DNA of 64,000 nucleotides from Ruoffia sp044336205. Lineage in GTDB: Bacteria; Bacillota; Bacilli; Lactobacillales; Aerococcaceae. The DNA lies in the NCBI GenBank assembly GCA_044336205.1, contig CP172318.1:1054001-1118000 (forward strand). Reading direction: 5' to 3'. Position numbers and translations under genes: made by a program. Shown in pieces: positions 45,474-55,063 of the stretch (the stretch's first letter is position 1; each line of letters starts with the position of its first letter). Under the pieces are notes generated by a model. The model searched no databases, was not told the origin of the DNA, and saw only the letters and a list, made by a program, of their open reading frames with translations.

Positions 45474-47984
45474 CTATTCATCAGCCGAATCATCAGATGT
45501 ACGTTGGTCGATGATAGTTAATTTTGCTTTATGCATGCTAACAACTTGTCCTAATTTGTCTAGTTCAAAGACAGATGAACCATTTGTTAAGCGAGCGGAA
45601 ACAGGAACATCAGCTGCAACAAATTCACTCACATGTCCAGTATCTCCCATAACGTTTATAGGTGTCTCTTCATCAGTTACCGCAACTACACTAATAATAC
45701 GATGAGGTTGAGCTTTTAATTCCTTGAATATTAAAATTCCACGACTTGCTCGAGCTGCGTCTCCTGCTATTGAACTCTCAAAACGTTTAATATTACCTCT
45801 TTGAGTAAGGGCTAAAATTTGAGTCGAATCAATATTATCAGTTACTAATGATTGAACGACAAAGTCGTCATCTCTTAGATTAATACCAATGACTCCTTGG
45901 GCTTTCAACCCATAAACTGAAACTTCAGATAATCGATATCTTAAACTATAGCTACGATGTGTAACCAAGATGACCTGTACATCACTCCGATTGCTTACAT
46001 GGTGAGCAGCGATGACTTCGTCATCTTTTTTAAGTTTCATTGCCATAGCAGTTCTTGTCTTGTAACTTCTATATGTTACAAAGTCTTTTAGGGCCGTTTG
46101 CTTAATCATTCCCAGACGTGTTGTTATTACAATATGATCATCAACTTCAGGCTGAGTCTCTTCGCTAGCTTCAATCCCTTCTGCTGCTTTAAATACAGCA
46201 ATAATTGACTCACCGTCTAATAATTTATAGTTTTGAGAAATATGCATCCCCATAGCATTCCAACGGATTTCCGGCAATTCATGGACTGGGATATAAATAT
46301 AGTTACCCTTATTTGTTAAAATAACCACGGCTTCATGAGTATTTAATTTCTCCACAAATATTGCAAAGTCAAAGTCTCTACGACCAAGGTTCTCAGTATC
46401 AGAAGCTTTGAAAGATCTAAAGCTTGTTCTTTTTATATATCCTTCTTTTGTAACTGAGACAACAACATCGTCTTTCGGTATAAGAAGTGAAGTTTCAATA
46501 CTAATTTCTTCAACTTCAGCCTCAATTTCAGTTCGTCTAGTCGTGCTATATTTCTTTTGAATCTCTGTTAATTCATTAATTAATACTTTATTTAAAGTAT
46601 CTGGTTTCGTAAGAATATTATTGTACATTGCAATGCGTTCATTGAGCTCAAGCCGCTCATTTTGTAATGCCGTCACGTCAGTATTGGTTAATCTGTACAA
46701 TTGTAGTGAAACAATTGCTTCTGCTTGATCTTCAGAAAAGTCATAAGCTTTAATTAAATTACGTTTAGCATCTGCTTTATTTTCACTATCTCTAATTGTT
46801 GCAATCACTTCATCTAAAATTGAAACAACACGGATTAACCCTTCTACTATATGTAGTCTACTACGATCCGTATTCAATTGATATTTAGTTCGGCGAGTAA
46901 TTACTTCTTGTTGATGGGCGATATAAGCTTCTAGTATCATAATTAATGAAGCAGTAATTGGTCGGCGATTATATATTGCTACCATATTAAAGTGGTAATT
47001 AATTTGTAAATCCGAATTCTTTAATAAATAATTTAGAACACCTTCAGCATCAACGTCGCGTCGTAATTCGACAACAACACGAACCCCTTCTCGATCTGAT
47101 TCGTCTCGAACTTCAGCGATACCGTCAATTTTCTTTTGTAATCGAATGTCATCTAATCTTTGGATTAATTTGGATTTGTTTACATCGTAAGGTAATTCAG
47201 TCGCAACGATTTGTTTCTTACCGCCTCGAAGATTTTCAATATCAGTCTTTGCTCGAACTAATACTTTTCCATTCCCTTTTTTATAAGCATTTTTTAAGTC
47301 TTTGGCTCCTTGGATGATGGCTCCTGTAGGAAAATCCGGTCCTTTTATATATTTTAAAATGTCATCCAGCGTATATTTTTTATGCTTTAACATGTGTATA
47401 ACAGCATCGATGACTTCTCCTAGGTTGTGAGGAGGTATTTCAGTTGCATACCCCGCTGAGATCCCTGTTGCACCGTTAACTATTAAGTTTGGATATCTTG
47501 CAGGTAATACAACAGGTTCTTCAATCGTATCATCAAAGTTTAAAGCATAATCTACCGTTTCGTAATTAATATCAGCTAAAAGAGTTGAGGCAATTGGAGA
47601 CAATCTTGCTTCAGTATAACGCATTGCTGCTGCAGGATCCCCATCCATACTCCCGTTATTCCCATGCATGTCAATCAGTGGTTCACGGAGTTTCCAATCT
47701 TGACTTAATCGAACCATTGCATCATATACTGATGAATCTCCGTGTGGATGATAATTACCAATAACATTCCCAACCGTTTTAGCCGATTTACGATAAGCAT
47801 TTTCTGCAGTGTTTCTATCTTGTTGCATTGCGAACAAGATACGTCTTTGTACAGGCTTTAAGCCGTCACGAATATCTGGTAAGGCACGGTCTTGAATAAT
47901 ATACTTGGAGTATCTCCCAAACCGGTCACCGATAACATTGGCGAACGATAATTCTTCTATATGTTCATTAGGATTCACTACCAT
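45474..47984 (-). CDS. parC: DNA topoisomerase IV subunit A
   Basis: 836-aa ParC. Breakage-reunion domain: DRALPDIRDGLKPVQRRILFAM, catalytic Tyr region AAMRYTEARLSPIA, DGDPAAAMR. The quinolone-determining segment reads GNYHPHGDSSVYDAMVRLSQ, with Ser and Asp (wild-type pattern). C-terminal beta-pinwheel domain follows. The start overlaps the end of parE by one base. ParC rather than GyrA is supported by pairing with ParE and the absence of a GyrA box. Confidence 0.93.
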   Translation of the reverse strand: MVVNPNEHIEELSFANVIGDRFGRYSKYIIQDRALPDIRDGLKPVQRRILFAMQQDRNTAENAYRKSAKTVGNVIGNYHPHGDSSVYDAMVRLSQDWKLREPLIDMHGNNGSMDGDPAAAMRYTEARLSPIASTLLADINYETVDYALNFDDTIEEPVVLPARYPNLIVNGATGISAGYATEIPPHNLGEVIDAVIHMLKHKKYTLDDILKYIKGPDFPTGAIIQGAKDLKNAYKKGNGKVLVRAKTDIENLRGGKKQIVATELPYDVNKSKLIQRLDDIRLQKKIDGIAEVRDESDREGVRVVVELRRDVDAEGVLNYLLKNSDLQINYHFNMVAIYNRRPITASLIMILEAYIAHQQEVITRRTKYQLNTDRSRLHIVEGLIRVVSILDEVIATIRDSENKADAKRNLIKAYDFSEDQAEAIVSLQLYRLTNTDVTALQNERLELNERIAMYNNILTKPDTLNKVLINELTEIQKKYSTTRRTEIEAEVEEISIETSLLIPKDDVVVSVTKEGYIKRTSFRSFKASDTENLGRRDFDFAIFVEKLNTHEAVVILTNKGNYIYIPVHELPEIRWNAMGMHISQNYKLLDGESIIAVFKAAEGIEASEETQPEVDDHIVITTRLGMIKQTALKDFVTYRSYKTRTAMAMKLKKDDEVIAAHHVSNRSDVQVILVTHRSYSLRYRLSEVSVYGLKAQGVIGINLRDDDFVVQSLVTDNIDSTQILALTQRGNIKRFESSIAGDAARASRGILIFKELKAQPHRIISVVAVTDEETPINVMGDTGHVSEFVAADVPVSARLTNGSSVFELDKLGQVVSMHKAKLTIIDQRTSDDSADE

Positions 47985-50080
47985 TACATCTCATCCTCAC
48001 TAAATAAGTTTAATTGATCATCTATCGTTGTTGTATCTGATTGAGAAGTTTTATTATCATCTACTTGGTCTATAAGTGTTTCATCCACATCAATATGAGC
48101 TTCTTCGTTATTATGGGCTGTAGATATGTCAGATTCTTTCAACAATGTATCTTCCTCATCCAAAGTAAAACGTACATTATTCTCGATCCAATTTCTTCGT
48201 GGTTCAACCTTACTTCCCATTAAAGTCGTTAAACGACGTTCAGAAGTCGTTGCATCATCAATCGTTACTCTAATTAATAAGCGTGTTTCCGGGTTCATGG
48301 TCGTATCCCATAATTGGTCTGCATTCATTTCCCCGAGACCTTTATAACGTTGAAGTGTGTAACCTTTACCAACTAATTGAATCTTTTCTTCTAATTCTTC
48401 ATCTGTCCATGCATACTCTATGACTTCATTTTTCCCTTTCCCTTTACTAATTTTATATAAAGGTGGCATAGCCAAGTAGACTTTACCTGCCTCAAGCAAG
48501 GGTTTCATATAACGATAGAAGAAAGTTAATAATAATACTTGAATATGTGCCCCGTCCGTATCAGCATCTGTCATAATAACGACTTTATCATAATTTGAAT
48601 CTTTAATATTAAAGTCATTCCCTACACCTGCACCGATAGTATAAATCATTGTATTAATTTCTTCGTTCTTCATAATGTCAGCCATCGAAGCTTTCTCTGT
48701 ATTAATAACCTTCCCTCGAAGAGGTAAGATAGCTTGATAACGACGGTCTCGTCCTAATTTAGCAGATCCACCCGCTGAGTCTCCCTCGACTAAGTAAAGT
48801 TCATTTTTTGATGCGTCTTTAGACTGAGCTTTAGTTAATTTTCCAGAGATAAGTTTTTCTTGAGCTGATTTTTTGGCACCTGAACGTGCCGCATCTCTAG
48901 CTTTTCGAGCAAGTTCGCGAGTTTCACGAGCTTTAATTGCTTTTCTTAGAATGGTCTGACTGAAATTACCATTCTCATTAAGAAACGCCGACAGTAACTC
49001 ATTAATAAAATTATCTGTTAATTGTCGTGCCTTTGGCGTTCCTAATTTTTCCTTTGTTTGCCCCTCAAATTGTAAATAATTCTCGGGTATTCTTATCGAA
49101 ATGACTGCGGAAAGTCCTTCTCTAACGTCAGATCCTTCTAAGTTTTTGTCTTTTTCTTTCAATAAGCCTACCTTACGTCCATACTCATTGAAGGCCTTAG
49201 TCAAACCAATTTTCATCCCAGTTTCATGAGTCCCACCCCCATAAGTCCGGACATTATTAGCAAATGATAAAATAGTTTCAGAATAACCATCATTATATTG
49301 CATAGCAAAATCGATTTCAAAACCATCTATAACAGTCGAGCCACTTGCTATCTCTCCCATTGTATCTTTTTCTTCATTAAGGTAATTGATAAAATCGTGT
49401 AATCCATTCTCAAACATAAAGGTCTCTTCTCTGTCATGGACCTCATCTGTGATTGAGATGGTCAAACCTTTAAGTAAAAAGGCTGATTCACGGAAACGCT
49501 CAGCAATTGTGTCGAAATTTATCTTAGCATTCCCAAATATTATTGGATCTGGTAAGAAGTGCACTACTGTACCTCTTTTAGTTTTATTGGAAATTTTTGT
49601 TTTTTTCAATTTACCAACTGGATTTCCACCATTTTCAAAGCGCATTGTATATTGGTAACCATCACGGTATACAGTCACTTCTAACCAAGAAGACAATGCA
49701 TTAACGACACTAGCACCAACTCCATGCAGACCCCCAGCAGACTTATAACCACCTTGTCCAAACTTTCCACCGGCATGAAGTATCGTAAAGATTACTTGAA
49801 TCGTGGGAACTCCACTATCGTGCTTCCCTACTGGCATCCCTCGTCCATTATCTTCAACTTGGATACTACCATCTTTTAATAAAGTAATTTTTATCTCGTC
49901 AGCAAAGCCAGATAAGGCTTCGTCCACCGAATTATCTACAATTTCATATATGAGATGATGCAAACCCTTCTGGTCTGTGGAACCAATATACATTCCTGGT
50001 CTTTTTCTTACTGCTTCTAGTCCTTCTAGTATTTGGATGGCATCATCATTATAATTTGTAAGGTTTGGTTTTTGTTCCAA
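47984..50080 (-). CDS. parE: DNA topoisomerase IV subunit B
   Basis: 698-aa ParE with GHKL ATPase domain (IYEIVDNSVDEALSGFADEI, DNGRGMPV, GLHGVGASVVNALS), transducer and TOPRIM part (ELYLVEGDSAGGSAKLGRDR, TDADTDGAHIQ) and C-terminal RYKGLGEMNADQLWDTTM. TTG 50080 is the start because AGAGGTGG sits 4 bases upstream and the sequence EQKPNLTNY begins the family N-terminus; a longer frame has no RBS. Confidence 0.93.
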   Translation of the reverse strand: MEQKPNLTNYNDDAIQILEGLEAVRKRPGMYIGSTDQKGLHHLIYEIVDNSVDEALSGFADEIKITLLKDGSIQVEDNGRGMPVGKHDSGVPTIQVIFTILHAGGKFGQGGYKSAGGLHGVGASVVNALSSWLEVTVYRDGYQYTMRFENGGNPVGKLKKTKISNKTKRGTVVHFLPDPIIFGNAKINFDTIAERFRESAFLLKGLTISITDEVHDREETFMFENGLHDFINYLNEEKDTMGEIASGSTVIDGFEIDFAMQYNDGYSETILSFANNVRTYGGGTHETGMKIGLTKAFNEYGRKVGLLKEKDKNLEGSDVREGLSAVISIRIPENYLQFEGQTKEKLGTPKARQLTDNFINELLSAFLNENGNFSQTILRKAIKARETRELARKARDAARSGAKKSAQEKLISGKLTKAQSKDASKNELYLVEGDSAGGSAKLGRDRRYQAILPLRGKVINTEKASMADIMKNEEINTMIYTIGAGVGNDFNIKDSNYDKVVIMTDADTDGAHIQVLLLTFFYRYMKPLLEAGKVYLAMPPLYKISKGKGKNEVIEYAWTDEELEEKIQLVGKGYTLQRYKGLGEMNADQLWDTTMNPETRLLIRVTIDDATTSERRLTTLMGSKVEPRRNWIENNVRFTLDEEDTLLKESDISTAHNNEEAHIDVDETLIDQVDDNKTSQSDTTTIDDQLNLFSEDEM

Positions 50081-50329
50081 AATTCCACCTCTATTCCTGA
50101 AATTAATCAACTTCCTTATCATATCAAAAAGTTGATTGTCTGCCTAATAAATTATAAATTAAGCAAAATCTTTTATGAACAATCTTTTCTAGTTTAGCCA
50201 TTATCTCTACTTATTGCAACTTAATCATTATTATCATGCATTAAAGAGCTATTGATAATCTATATAATAATGTACCTATTCTAAACTAATGAACTATGGT
50301 AAAATAAATCCAAATATTAGGAGGTTCCA

Positions 50330-50959
50330 ATGGAAACAATAATTGATTATTTATGGCCTTTACTGTTTTTAATACTATCTTATCTCATAGGCTCATTTCC
50401 TACAGGAGTGTTATACTCAAAAAGTCAACACAATATAGACGTCAGAACATTAGGTAGTGGAGGTAGCGGAGGCACTAATATTGGGCGCAACTTCGGTTTT
50501 AAAGCCGCTGTTATTGTAACATCAATTGATATTTTAAAAGGCTTCATCCCGGTCTTCATTGCAAAGAACTGGTTTGCGGATTATCCACTTATCATTATTT
50601 TAACTGCATTAGCTTGTATGATTGGACATGCTTATCCAATTTGGGCTAATTTCCAAGGTGGTAAAATAGTAGCTACGTCAATTGGAGTTATGCTTGCCTT
50701 TAATTTTTGGATAGCTTTCGTTATGTTAATCACTTTAGGTTTACTTATATTGATTACAAGCACTGTCAGTTTATCTGCCATGGTGAGTTATTCTCTAACA
50801 GCCTTATATATTGCCCTCACCTATGATGAAATAAGTTATAAAATTGGATTTATACTGAGTGCTCTTTTCTTACTTTACCGACATAGAGAGAATATAAGTA
50901 GACTAATAAAAGGTACAGAAAATCGAATTAACTTTGGTTTCAATAAACCTAAAAAATAA
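50330..50959 (+). CDS. plsY: Glycerol-3-phosphate acyltransferase PlsY
   Basis: 209-aa membrane enzyme acylating glycerol 3-phosphate with acyl phosphate. Five or more membrane segments. Conserved motifs: SYLIGSFPTGVLYSK, SGGSGGTNIGRNFGFK (Gly-rich, acyl-phosphate), GHAYPIWANFQGGKIVATSIG and YRHRENISRL. Divergent from parE, the usual Firmicutes arrangement. RBS TAGGAGG. Confidence 0.92.
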   Translation: METIIDYLWPLLFLILSYLIGSFPTGVLYSKSQHNIDVRTLGSGGSGGTNIGRNFGFKAAVIVTSIDILKGFIPVFIAKNWFADYPLIIILTALACMIGHAYPIWANFQGGKIVATSIGVMLAFNFWIAFVMLITLGLLILITSTVSLSAMVSYSLTALYIALTYDEISYKIGFILSALFLLYRHRENISRLIKGTENRINFGFNKPKK

Positions 50960-50964
50960 AGCTT

Positions 50965-51005
50965 AAAAATCCGCCATCTTAATACAAAAGATGAACGGAT
51001 TTTTT
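50965..51005. terminator. Bidirectional terminator
   Basis: AAAATCCG-ATCTT pairs with AAGAT-CGGATTTT with A and T runs on the sides, between plsY (+) and the galM-like gene (-). Confidence 0.78.
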
Positions 51006-51006
51006 G

Positions 51007-51897
51007 TTAGATTTTTTTAAACTGAATGGTGTAATCATGCGTCATTAACTGTGAAGGTAGTAATTCATGAATGGCGTATTTGTCTTTTAATTGACCAGTT
51101 GAATCTTCTGGATCAGCAATCGCCGACCAAGGTTCAATACAGATAAACGGGGCCCTTTTTGGATAAGGAGACCAAATCCCTACATAATCCATTCGGTTTG
51201 GTTTCACTCTAATCTCAACATCTGCATGGTGGTCAGTCAAGACGATTTCTGTTTGCCGACTAATTTGATATATTAACGCATCATTTTTAAAGGTTGTATG
51301 TTTTAAGGGTATATTATCCACTTCAACATATTTTGCTTTATTGGGCTGTGTCAAACCTTCTTTGTTTAATGGGATTTGTAAGTATTGCCCAGATGGTTCG
51401 AAAGTAAAGTTCACGTCATCGAATTCAACTTTACTATTTTGTTTTGATTGAGAAATATTAAAAGCTGGATGTCCACCAATACTATAGTACAATGAATCTT
51501 CATTCGATGGATTTAGTACTTCATAACTTACAGTAATACTATCATAGTGCAAAATATAATTAATTTGTAAACTAAAATCAAAGGGATATTTTTCTTTAGT
51601 CGTGTCATCATTTTTTAAGTATAAACTCGCTGAGTTACTCGTTACATTCTGGGTTGTAAAAGTCATATCACGAGCAAATCCATGTTGAGTCATTGTATAT
51701 CCTTGCTCATTTAAGTGGTAACGATCATCCTTTAACTTACCAATGATCGGGAACAATACAGGTGCATGTCTGCCCCAATACTTATCATCGGCTTGCCACA
51801 AAAATTCGTGAGACGTTTTTTTATCTATGACTGATGTTAGTTCTGCACCATCTTCTTTAATTTTTACAATTAAATGCTCATTCTCTAGTGTAATCAT
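51007..51897 (-). CDS. Aldose 1-epimerase family protein (LacX-like)
   Basis: 296-aa galactose-mutarotase-like protein. Signs: LTSVIDKKTSHEFLWQAD, HAPVLFPIIGKLKDD, HGFARDMTFTTQ (His), SIGGHPAFNI (catalytic His region) and CIEPWSAIADPEDS (catalytic Glu). Subfamily resembles LacX. Sugar substrate not known. Starts 22 bases after the hslU stop, probably the last gene of the topA-xerC-hslVU unit. Confidence 0.83.
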   Translation of the reverse strand: MITLENEHLIVKIKEDGAELTSVIDKKTSHEFLWQADDKYWGRHAPVLFPIIGKLKDDRYHLNEQGYTMTQHGFARDMTFTTQNVTSNSASLYLKNDDTTKEKYPFDFSLQINYILHYDSITVSYEVLNPSNEDSLYYSIGGHPAFNISQSKQNSKVEFDDVNFTFEPSGQYLQIPLNKEGLTQPNKAKYVEVDNIPLKHTTFKNDALIYQISRQTEIVLTDHHADVEIRVKPNRMDYVGIWSPYPKRAPFICIEPWSAIADPEDSTGQLKDKYAIHELLPSQLMTHDYTIQFKKI

Positions 51898-51919
51898 AAA
51901 TCGATATCTCCTTCATTCA

Positions 51920-53332
51920 TTATAAGATATAGTGACTTAGATCTCTATTCTCTACAATCTTGTCTAATCGCTCGATAACATAGTTTTCATTAATTTCAAT
52001 TTGTCCCATTTGCATCTCAGCTGCGTCGAATAATAGCTCATCAAGCACAGTCTCTAAGATGGTATGTAGACGTCTTGCTCCAATATTATCTGTGTTATCG
52101 TTTAGTTGCACGGCATATTCAGCCAATTTCTTAATGGCACCTTCAGTGAAGTTTATCTCAACCCCGTCTGTAAGAAGTAAGGCTTGATATTGTTTGATAA
52201 GCGCATTTTTTGGTTCAGTTAAGATACGAACAAAGTCATCCTCAGTTAAGTCTTTTAAGTTAACTCGAATTGGGAATCGTCCCTGTAATTCTGGAATCAA
52301 ATCAGAAGGTTTAGATTCATGGAATGCCCCGCTTCCAATGAAAAGGATGTGGTCCGTCGCAATAATTCCGTACTTAGTTTGAACTTGACTTCCTTCTACA
52401 ATTGGTAAGATATCACGTTGAACACCTTGACGACTGACTTCACCTGAATTTTGATTTTTAGTTGCGATTTTGTCAATTTCATCGATGAAAATAATCCCAT
52501 TGTCTTGAGCTAGTTCTAAAGCCTTTTGATTAATATCATCTTGATTAATTAACTTATCAGCTTCTTCTTCCGTTAATAACTTAATGGCTTCTTTTACCGT
52601 TACTGTTCGTTCAATTTTCTTTTTAGGTTTTAAGACATTTAAACTTTCTTGCATGTCCATCATTTGTTCCATAGCAGGGTTTATGCTATTTAATTGAAGT
52701 TTTTTCTCTTCCATTTTAATTGTTACTTCGTGGTTATCAAGCTTACCATCACGAATTTGTTGGCGAATAGCTCGACGAGTTGCCGCAACCTCATCAGTAA
52801 CAACTTCCTCCTCTTCTGTATCCTCTTGGGCTAGAGGATTCATCTGTTGGAACATAGCCGCAAAGTCACCAAATGGATTCGTACTTTGTGAGGTGTTTGT
52901 TTTTTGAGCAGGTTTTTCTCCTGGTTTTAATGCTTTTGCAATACGTTCAATTGCTTTCACTTCGGCTTCTTCTTTGACCTCTTCTTGTTTTTGGCGTTTG
53001 ATTAAGCGGATGCTTTCTTCAACAAGGTCGCGAACCATCGATTCAACATCTCGTCCGACATAGCCGACCTCTGTATATTTGGTTGCTTCGACTTTTATAA
53101 AAGGTGCTTTAGCAATGTCAGCTAATCGACGCGCAATTTCGGTTTTACCTACTCCGGTAGGTCCTATCATTAACAAGTTTTTTGGTTTAACTTCTTTTTG
53201 CATATCACTATCAAGTTTAAGGCGACGAATTCTGTTTCTTAATGCTATCGCCACAGAGCGTTTAGCTTCATCTTGTCCAATAATATACTGGTCTAAAGCT
53301 TGGACTATTTTTTTGGGTGTCAATTGTTCCAT
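51920..53332 (-). CDS. hslU: ATP-dependent protease ATPase subunit HslU
   Basis: 470-aa AAA+ unfoldase of the HslUV (ClpYQ) protease. Walker A GPTGVGKTEIARRLA (about 56-70), pore loop GYVGRDVESMVRDLVE, I-domain (about 110-230), Walker B GIIFIDEIDKIA, sensor and C-terminal RLHTILETVLDEL and the terminal ENRDLSHYIL that docks into HslV. Intact, while its partner hslV next door is frameshifted. RBS GGAGGAT. Confidence 0.93.
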   Translation of the reverse strand: MEQLTPKKIVQALDQYIIGQDEAKRSVAIALRNRIRRLKLDSDMQKEVKPKNLLMIGPTGVGKTEIARRLADIAKAPFIKVEATKYTEVGYVGRDVESMVRDLVEESIRLIKRQKQEEVKEEAEVKAIERIAKALKPGEKPAQKTNTSQSTNPFGDFAAMFQQMNPLAQEDTEEEEVVTDEVAATRRAIRQQIRDGKLDNHEVTIKMEEKKLQLNSINPAMEQMMDMQESLNVLKPKKKIERTVTVKEAIKLLTEEEADKLINQDDINQKALELAQDNGIIFIDEIDKIATKNQNSGEVSRQGVQRDILPIVEGSQVQTKYGIIATDHILFIGSGAFHESKPSDLIPELQGRFPIRVNLKDLTEDDFVRILTEPKNALIKQYQALLLTDGVEINFTEGAIKKLAEYAVQLNDNTDNIGARRLHTILETVLDELLFDAAEMQMGQIEINENYVIERLDKIVENRDLSHYIL

Positions 53333-53345
53333 AATATCCTCCTAA

Positions 53346-53872
53346 TTATTCATTGAATGATTCTACAATGATATTATCGTTAGTGAACACATCAATTTCA
53401 CTCGAGATTTGTAAAGCATTTTTAGCGATTTCTCCAGCGGAAAGGTCTCCGTAACGTAGCATGGCTCTGGCTGCAGATAAGGCATAATTCCCCCCTGAAC
53501 CGATTGTTAATATTCCATCATCTGGTTCAATCACTTCTCCAGTACCACTTACTAATAACAATGTTTCTTGATTCATTACAATCAATAAAGCTTCTAGTTT
53601 TTGTAATGAGCGGTCTGTTCTCCACTGTTTAGCAACTTCTACGGCAGCACGTTGCAATTGTCCGTTGTGAGCTTGTAATTTTTCTTCAAACATCTCTGAT
53701 AAAGTAATCGCATCGGCTACCCCCCGGCAAATCCTACTATAACTTTATTATCATAGATCCGGCGAAGTTTTCTTGCGCCACCTTTCATGATTACACTTTC
53801 ACCCATGGTTACTTGACCATCACCAGCCATTGCTAGTTGGTTTTCTTTTTTTACTGCACATATTGTTGTCAT
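53346..53872 (-). pseudogene. hslV: ATP-dependent protease peptidase subunit HslV, single-base frameshift
   Basis: Proteolytic partner of HslU. From ATG 53872 the frame reads MTTICAVKKENQLAMAGDGQVTMG, with the N-terminal catalytic Thr after Met, then KGGARKLRRIY, VIVGFAGG and a TAG. One extra G in the G6 run (plus-strand C6 at 53720-53725) would restore GFAGGVADAITLSEMFEEK and a normal 175-aa subunit. The remaining 115 codons (KLQAHNGQLQRAAVEVAKQW, TIGSGGNYALSAARAM) are perfect. As hslU, xerC and hslV form an intact operon otherwise, a sequencing error is likely; if real, HslU has no peptidase here. Confidence 0.88.
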
Positions 53873-54799
53873 TTATTCTTCCTCCTTAGTAATTTGTTTA
53901 GCTCTTGGAAACACATCTAAGTATGCAGAACGTAATCTGTCTTTTGTTAAATGTGTATAGATTTGAGTTGAACTTAAATCTTGGTGTCCTAATAATTCTT
54001 GAACAATCCGCATATCAGCCCCATTGTTTAATAAATGTGTCGCAAAAGTGTGTCTTAATTTATGCGGGTGAATAGATAATTTTAGACCCGCATCTTCTAC
54101 AACAAAATTTAACTCTTTTCGTACAATTGTTGGACTAATTGGTCGCCCAGTTCTCGATAGGAATACGATTTGTGAATCTATTCCTTGAGTCTTAGCTAAC
54201 AATTGTGGCCGAAGTGTTTCGATATAGTACTTTAAACTACTCATAGCCACATCACCAATTGGAACGATTCTTTCCTTCTCACCTTTACCTATGACACGTG
54301 CTAGTGATAAATCAAAGTCAATTTGATTCAATTCTAATTGACACAACTCAGCTACTCGCATACCTGTCGCATATAAAAGTTCAATCATTGCGCTATGTAA
54401 AGGCTGATAGGGAGAATCAGAATGCCGAATAGCATCAAAGATTTGATTCAATTCATCTTCATAGAAAAAGTCAGGTAAATATTGTTTTTTGACACTATAA
54501 TTGATTCCTTCGATCGGATTATTATCGACCCAACCTTGTTCTAATGCGTATTTAAAATAGGACCGAAGACTAGATAATTTCCTTGCAATCGTCGTTCTTG
54601 CTAATTGACGCTCATTTAAGTGAGCGATAAAGAGCCTAAAATCTTGGTAAGTTAACTCTTCCATGTTTGTATCGCCACTTTTTTTTATAAAATCATCAAA
54701 TTCAAATAAATCTCTTTGATAGGCTAATACTGTTTTCTCAGAGTATCTTCGTTCATTCGTTAAGTAATTGATAAAAATTAATATTTTATCTTTCATCAT
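53873..54799 (-). CDS. xerC: Tyrosine recombinase XerC
   Basis: 308-aa site-specific recombinase. N-terminal SAM-like domain (YLTNERRYSEKTVLAYQRDL) and catalytic domain with Arg in YATGMRVAELCQL, Lys in GKGEKERIVP, HPHKLRHTFATHLL, and HQDLSSTQIYTHL with the nucleophile Tyr. It abuts hslV (next base), the order seen as codV-clpQ-clpY in Bacillus. It is the chromosome-dimer enzyme, not a phage integrase. Confidence 0.88.
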   Translation of the reverse strand: MMKDKILIFINYLTNERRYSEKTVLAYQRDLFEFDDFIKKSGDTNMEELTYQDFRLFIAHLNERQLARTTIARKLSSLRSYFKYALEQGWVDNNPIEGINYSVKKQYLPDFFYEDELNQIFDAIRHSDSPYQPLHSAMIELLYATGMRVAELCQLELNQIDFDLSLARVIGKGEKERIVPIGDVAMSSLKYYIETLRPQLLAKTQGIDSQIVFLSRTGRPISPTIVRKELNFVVEDAGLKLSIHPHKLRHTFATHLLNNGADMRIVQELLGHQDLSSTQIYTHLTKDRLRSAYLDVFPRAKQITKEEE

Positions 54800-55001
54800 G
54801 GTCTTTCATCCTTTAATCTTATCGCATTTGTTCTTATAATAACATTTATTACACTTTAACACATCAAACTTAGGCCCGATTTCTGATATTTTCATGAATA
54901 ATGACCACAAATTCGCTAAAAAATTAATCCAATTATCAAGTTACTCTTAACCATTGTACTAATTTATGTTAAATAATTATTAATTCCCTCAAAATATTAA
55001 C

Positions 55002-55045
55002 AAAAAAGAAACAAGTCGAAAGTATTTAAACTTAAAACTTGTTTC
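55002..55045 (-). terminator. Terminator of topA
   Basis: On the minus strand AAACAAGT ... ACTTGTTT followed by CTTTTTTG. The 200 bases between it and xerC hold no recognisable feature apart from the xerC promoter region. Confidence 0.78.
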
Positions 55046-55063
55046 TCACTAATATTTCTATAA

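Noticed and set aside
53873..54799. Tyrosine recombinase as sign of a phage or integrative element
   Set aside because: It is in the conserved topA-xerC-hslV-hslU order and has no attachment repeats or phage genes nearby.
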